Shown piece after piece: positions 42,211-43,408 of a stretch of DNA of 43,408 nucleotides; positions within the stretch are counted from its first letter, which is position 1, and each line of letters opens with the position of its first letter. Origin of the DNA: an uncultured Oscillospiraceae bacterium (GTDB lineage: Bacteria > Bacillota > Clostridia > Oscillospirales > Acutalibacteraceae). The stretch covers positions 1 through 43,408 of the forward strand of contig UQRS01000003.1 of assembly GCA_900543525.1 (NCBI GenBank), in the 5' to 3' direction. A program made the translations under genes and the position numbers. The notes beneath the pieces were generated by a model. That model saw nothing but the letters and a program-made list of their open reading frames with translations. It did not search any database and was not told the origin of the DNA.

Positions 42211-42911
42211 TGCGCACCGCCCCCTTCTGTAATCTCAAAAAAGAGCTGCTCAAGGCTCTTCTCCCCATCCTCGGCATGGGTGTTCAGCTTGGTCGCGGCA
42301 AAGCGCCCGCCCATCATGATGTGCGCAATATCCCAGTAGTCCTCTACGCTGTCCAGCATGTGGGTCGAAAGCAGAACCGAGCAGCCGTCCGCCTTCAGCT
42401 CGGCCAGAATGGTTTTAAGCTCCTTGATGGCGTGCGGGTCGAGGCCGACCATCGGCTCGTCAAAAATAACCACCCGGGGCCGGTGTACCAGCGCGCAGCA
42501 AATCGACAGCTTCTGCTGCATGCCTTTGGAAAGCTCCTTGCCCAGCTTATCCTTTTTATCGGTCAGCTCCAGCCGCTCCAAAAGCTGGTCCCCGTACCCG
42601 TCGTCGTCCATTTTATAGGCGCGGCGCATAAACTCCAGATGCTCCCCCACCGTCAGCATGTCATAAACGGCCGGCATCTCCGGAATATAGCCGAGTCTGG
42701 CCTTGGCCTCGCACGATTTGTTATTGAAGCCGTCAATCAAAATCTGCCCGTTAAACCGCAGCAGGCCGGAGATACATTTGATAATGGTAGATTTTCCGGC
42801 GCCGTTCGGCCCGAGGAGGACGGCAATCTTTCCATCCCCGACCTGAAAGCTGATATTGTCGTTGGCAAGCACCTTGCCATACTGTTTGCTCACATGTGAA
42901 ACGGTTAACAT
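42207..42911 (-). CDS. ABC transporter ATP-binding protein
   Basis: 234 residues. Walker A GPNGAGKST, Q-loop region LGYIPEMPAVYD, signature LSKGMQQKLSICCAL, Walker B VVIFDEPMVGLDP and switch histidine STHMLD are all intact. It energises the permease encoded next. The start at 42911 (MLTVSHVSKQYGK) follows a promoter pair; a longer frame to 43043 crosses the promoter and is rejected. Confidence 0.95.
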   Translation of the reverse strand: MLTVSHVSKQYGKVLANDNISFQVGDGKIAVLLGPNGAGKSTIIKCISGLLRFNGQILIDGFNNKSCEAKARLGYIPEMPAVYDMLTVGEHLEFMRRAYKMDDDGYGDQLLERLELTDKKDKLGKELSKGMQQKLSICCALVHRPRVVIFDEPMVGLDPHAIKELKTILAELKADGCSVLLSTHMLDSVEDYWDIAHIMMGGRFAATKLNTHAEDGEKSLEQLFFEITEGGGAQ

Positions 42912-42936
42912 TTCAAGCACCCCCACGTTGCTATTC

Positions 42937-42965
42937 AGTATACCGCATTCCCGGGGCAGAATCAA
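42937..42965 (-). promoter_or_regulatory. Proximal promoter of the ABC exporter operon
   Basis: Minus-strand TTGATT (complement of 42960-42965), a 17-base spacer and TATACT (complement of 42937-42942), 26 bp before the ATPase start. Confidence 0.6.
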
Positions 42966-43058
42966 TCCTCCCCACCGGCGGCCGCAGGAAAAATTCAGCC
43001 ATTCCGGGGCATTTCTGCCAAAGCAAAGGGAGGCTGGATGCATTTTCCGGCTAATTGC

Positions 43059-43087
43059 AGTTTACTATGCATTCTTATGAATGTCAA
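43059..43087 (-). promoter_or_regulatory. Distal promoter of the ABC exporter operon
   Basis: Minus-strand perfect -35 TTGACA (complement of 43082-43087), a 17-base spacer and -10 TAAACT (complement of 43059-43064). Confidence 0.55.
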
Positions 43088-43103
43088 TAGCATTTATAAG
43101 AAT
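43071..43103. promoter_or_regulatory. Inverted repeat over the -35 of the ABC exporter promoter (candidate operator)
   Basis: ATTCTTATGAATG (43071-43083) and CATTTATAAGAAT (43091-43103) form a 13-bp arm inverted repeat with one mismatch, centred on the TTGACA element. No regulator gene lies in the window. Confidence 0.5.
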
Positions 43104-43408
43104 ATTTTAAATATTTGGGGGAGAGTGAGTGAGGGGGAGGCGATAAATTCTTTTGCTGTGATGACGATCTCTGTCCGATTTACTGCAAAGTTTAACTTTT
43201 GCGTTGAGGTCGCGGGGGGCAGTTTTTGGTAGTGGTGCTATCCTCCATCTAACTTACCACAAAATCGAGCCTTTGCGCTGGGGCCGCGCAGACCCTTCCT
43301 TTCTGTATGGACAGGAAAGGCGCAAACGCAGCAAGAAAGAGCGTATTACACTCAGCAGAGCGTTTGCTGAGCGTTTGAACGTAAAGTTCAAACGCCAAAG
43401 CCTTGATA
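43104..43408. other. AT-rich, hairpin-rich window end without a recognised gene
   Basis: No convincing gene. An imperfect direct repeat of about 40 bp starts at 43179 and 43253 (period 74). Near the end are CCTTTC-TGT/ACAGGAAAGG (43298-43320), CTCAGCA/TGCTGAG (43351-43371), and a perfect 10-bp GCGTTTGAAC/GTTCAAACGC hairpin (43371-43395). GAGCGTTTG recurs at 43358 and 43369, and GCAAACGC (43322-43329) can also pair with GCGTTTGC (43360-43367). This may be a structured RNA or a repeat element cut by the window edge. Confidence 0.45.

Noticed and set aside
43038..43232. 64-codon plus-strand open frame at the right end
   Set aside because: It runs through the exporter promoters and operator-like repeat and has no recognisable domain or ribosome-binding site.
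1..43408. tRNA, rRNA, tmRNA or CRISPR arrays
   Set aside because: No T-loop/anticodon patterns, rRNA segments or regularly spaced repeats were recognised on either strand by eye.

Overview
The window looks like a chromosomal segment of a high-GC, Gram-positive gut-type Clostridia, most likely Oscillospirales/Ruminococcaceae. Four secreted proteins carry type-I dockerin repeats, promoters and ribosome-binding sites are of Firmicutes type, the genes resemble Firmicutes families (PurF with propeptide and Fe-S cysteines, PBSX/xkd-like phage genes, AzlCD, YebC), and rho-independent terminators are abundant. This assignment comes from gene content only; no database was searched.

Layout. 1-1540: a secreted CHAP amidase/peptidase with SH3, Ig-like and dockerin domains. 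1883-4874 (minus): purF and purA. 5205-6149 (minus): a three-S1-domain RNA-binding protein. 6218-19265 (minus): a compact, intact cluster of 19 phage-derived genes. It has terminase, portal, protease, decoration protein, capsid, connectors, contractile sheath and tube, chaperone, LysM protein, hub, spike, gp25, baseplate J and I, but no recognisable tape measure, tail fibre, lysis, integration, repressor or replication gene. 19418-20101: a DUF1275 membrane protein. 20571-25268: a 1565-residue GH28 pectinase-like protein with a dockerin. 25781-27594: a TtcA-type tRNA thiolase, then a GH25 lysozyme with an N-terminal dockerin. 27876-29324: malQ. 29736-30784: azlC-azlD. 30885-31619: a YebC/TACO1-type protein. 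31814-33491 (minus): a separate phage tail-fibre/baseplate-upper-like gene plus a small partner, which are the parts missing from the 6-19 kb cluster. 33869-36187 (minus): a nucleotidyltransferase-like protein and L-asparaginase. 36440-38275: a GH24 lysozyme with InlB-type repeats and two dockerins, one lying inside a repeat. 38420-40096 (minus): AlkD-like, DUF436 and short MGMT-type proteins. 40114-42911 (minus): an ABC exporter and a YccF protein. 42912-43408: promoters, an operator-like inverted repeat and a hairpin-rich end.

How it fits together. Two themes stand out. First, dockerins are attached to three unrelated peptidoglycan-hydrolase families (CHAP, GH25, GH24) as well as to a plant-polysaccharide enzyme. 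The CHAP and GH24 promoters each contain an 11/12 match to the WalR (YycF) box, which would tie these enzymes to cell-wall homeostasis. Second, the phage-derived cluster encodes a DNA-packaging head and a contractile tail, but only a 99-residue protein sits in the tape-measure slot. Its candidate fibre lies about 12.5 kb away. This could be a domesticated particle (gene-transfer-agent-like or a very short-tailed injection device) or a decayed prophage. Every gene in it is intact and most are translationally coupled, which argues against simple decay.
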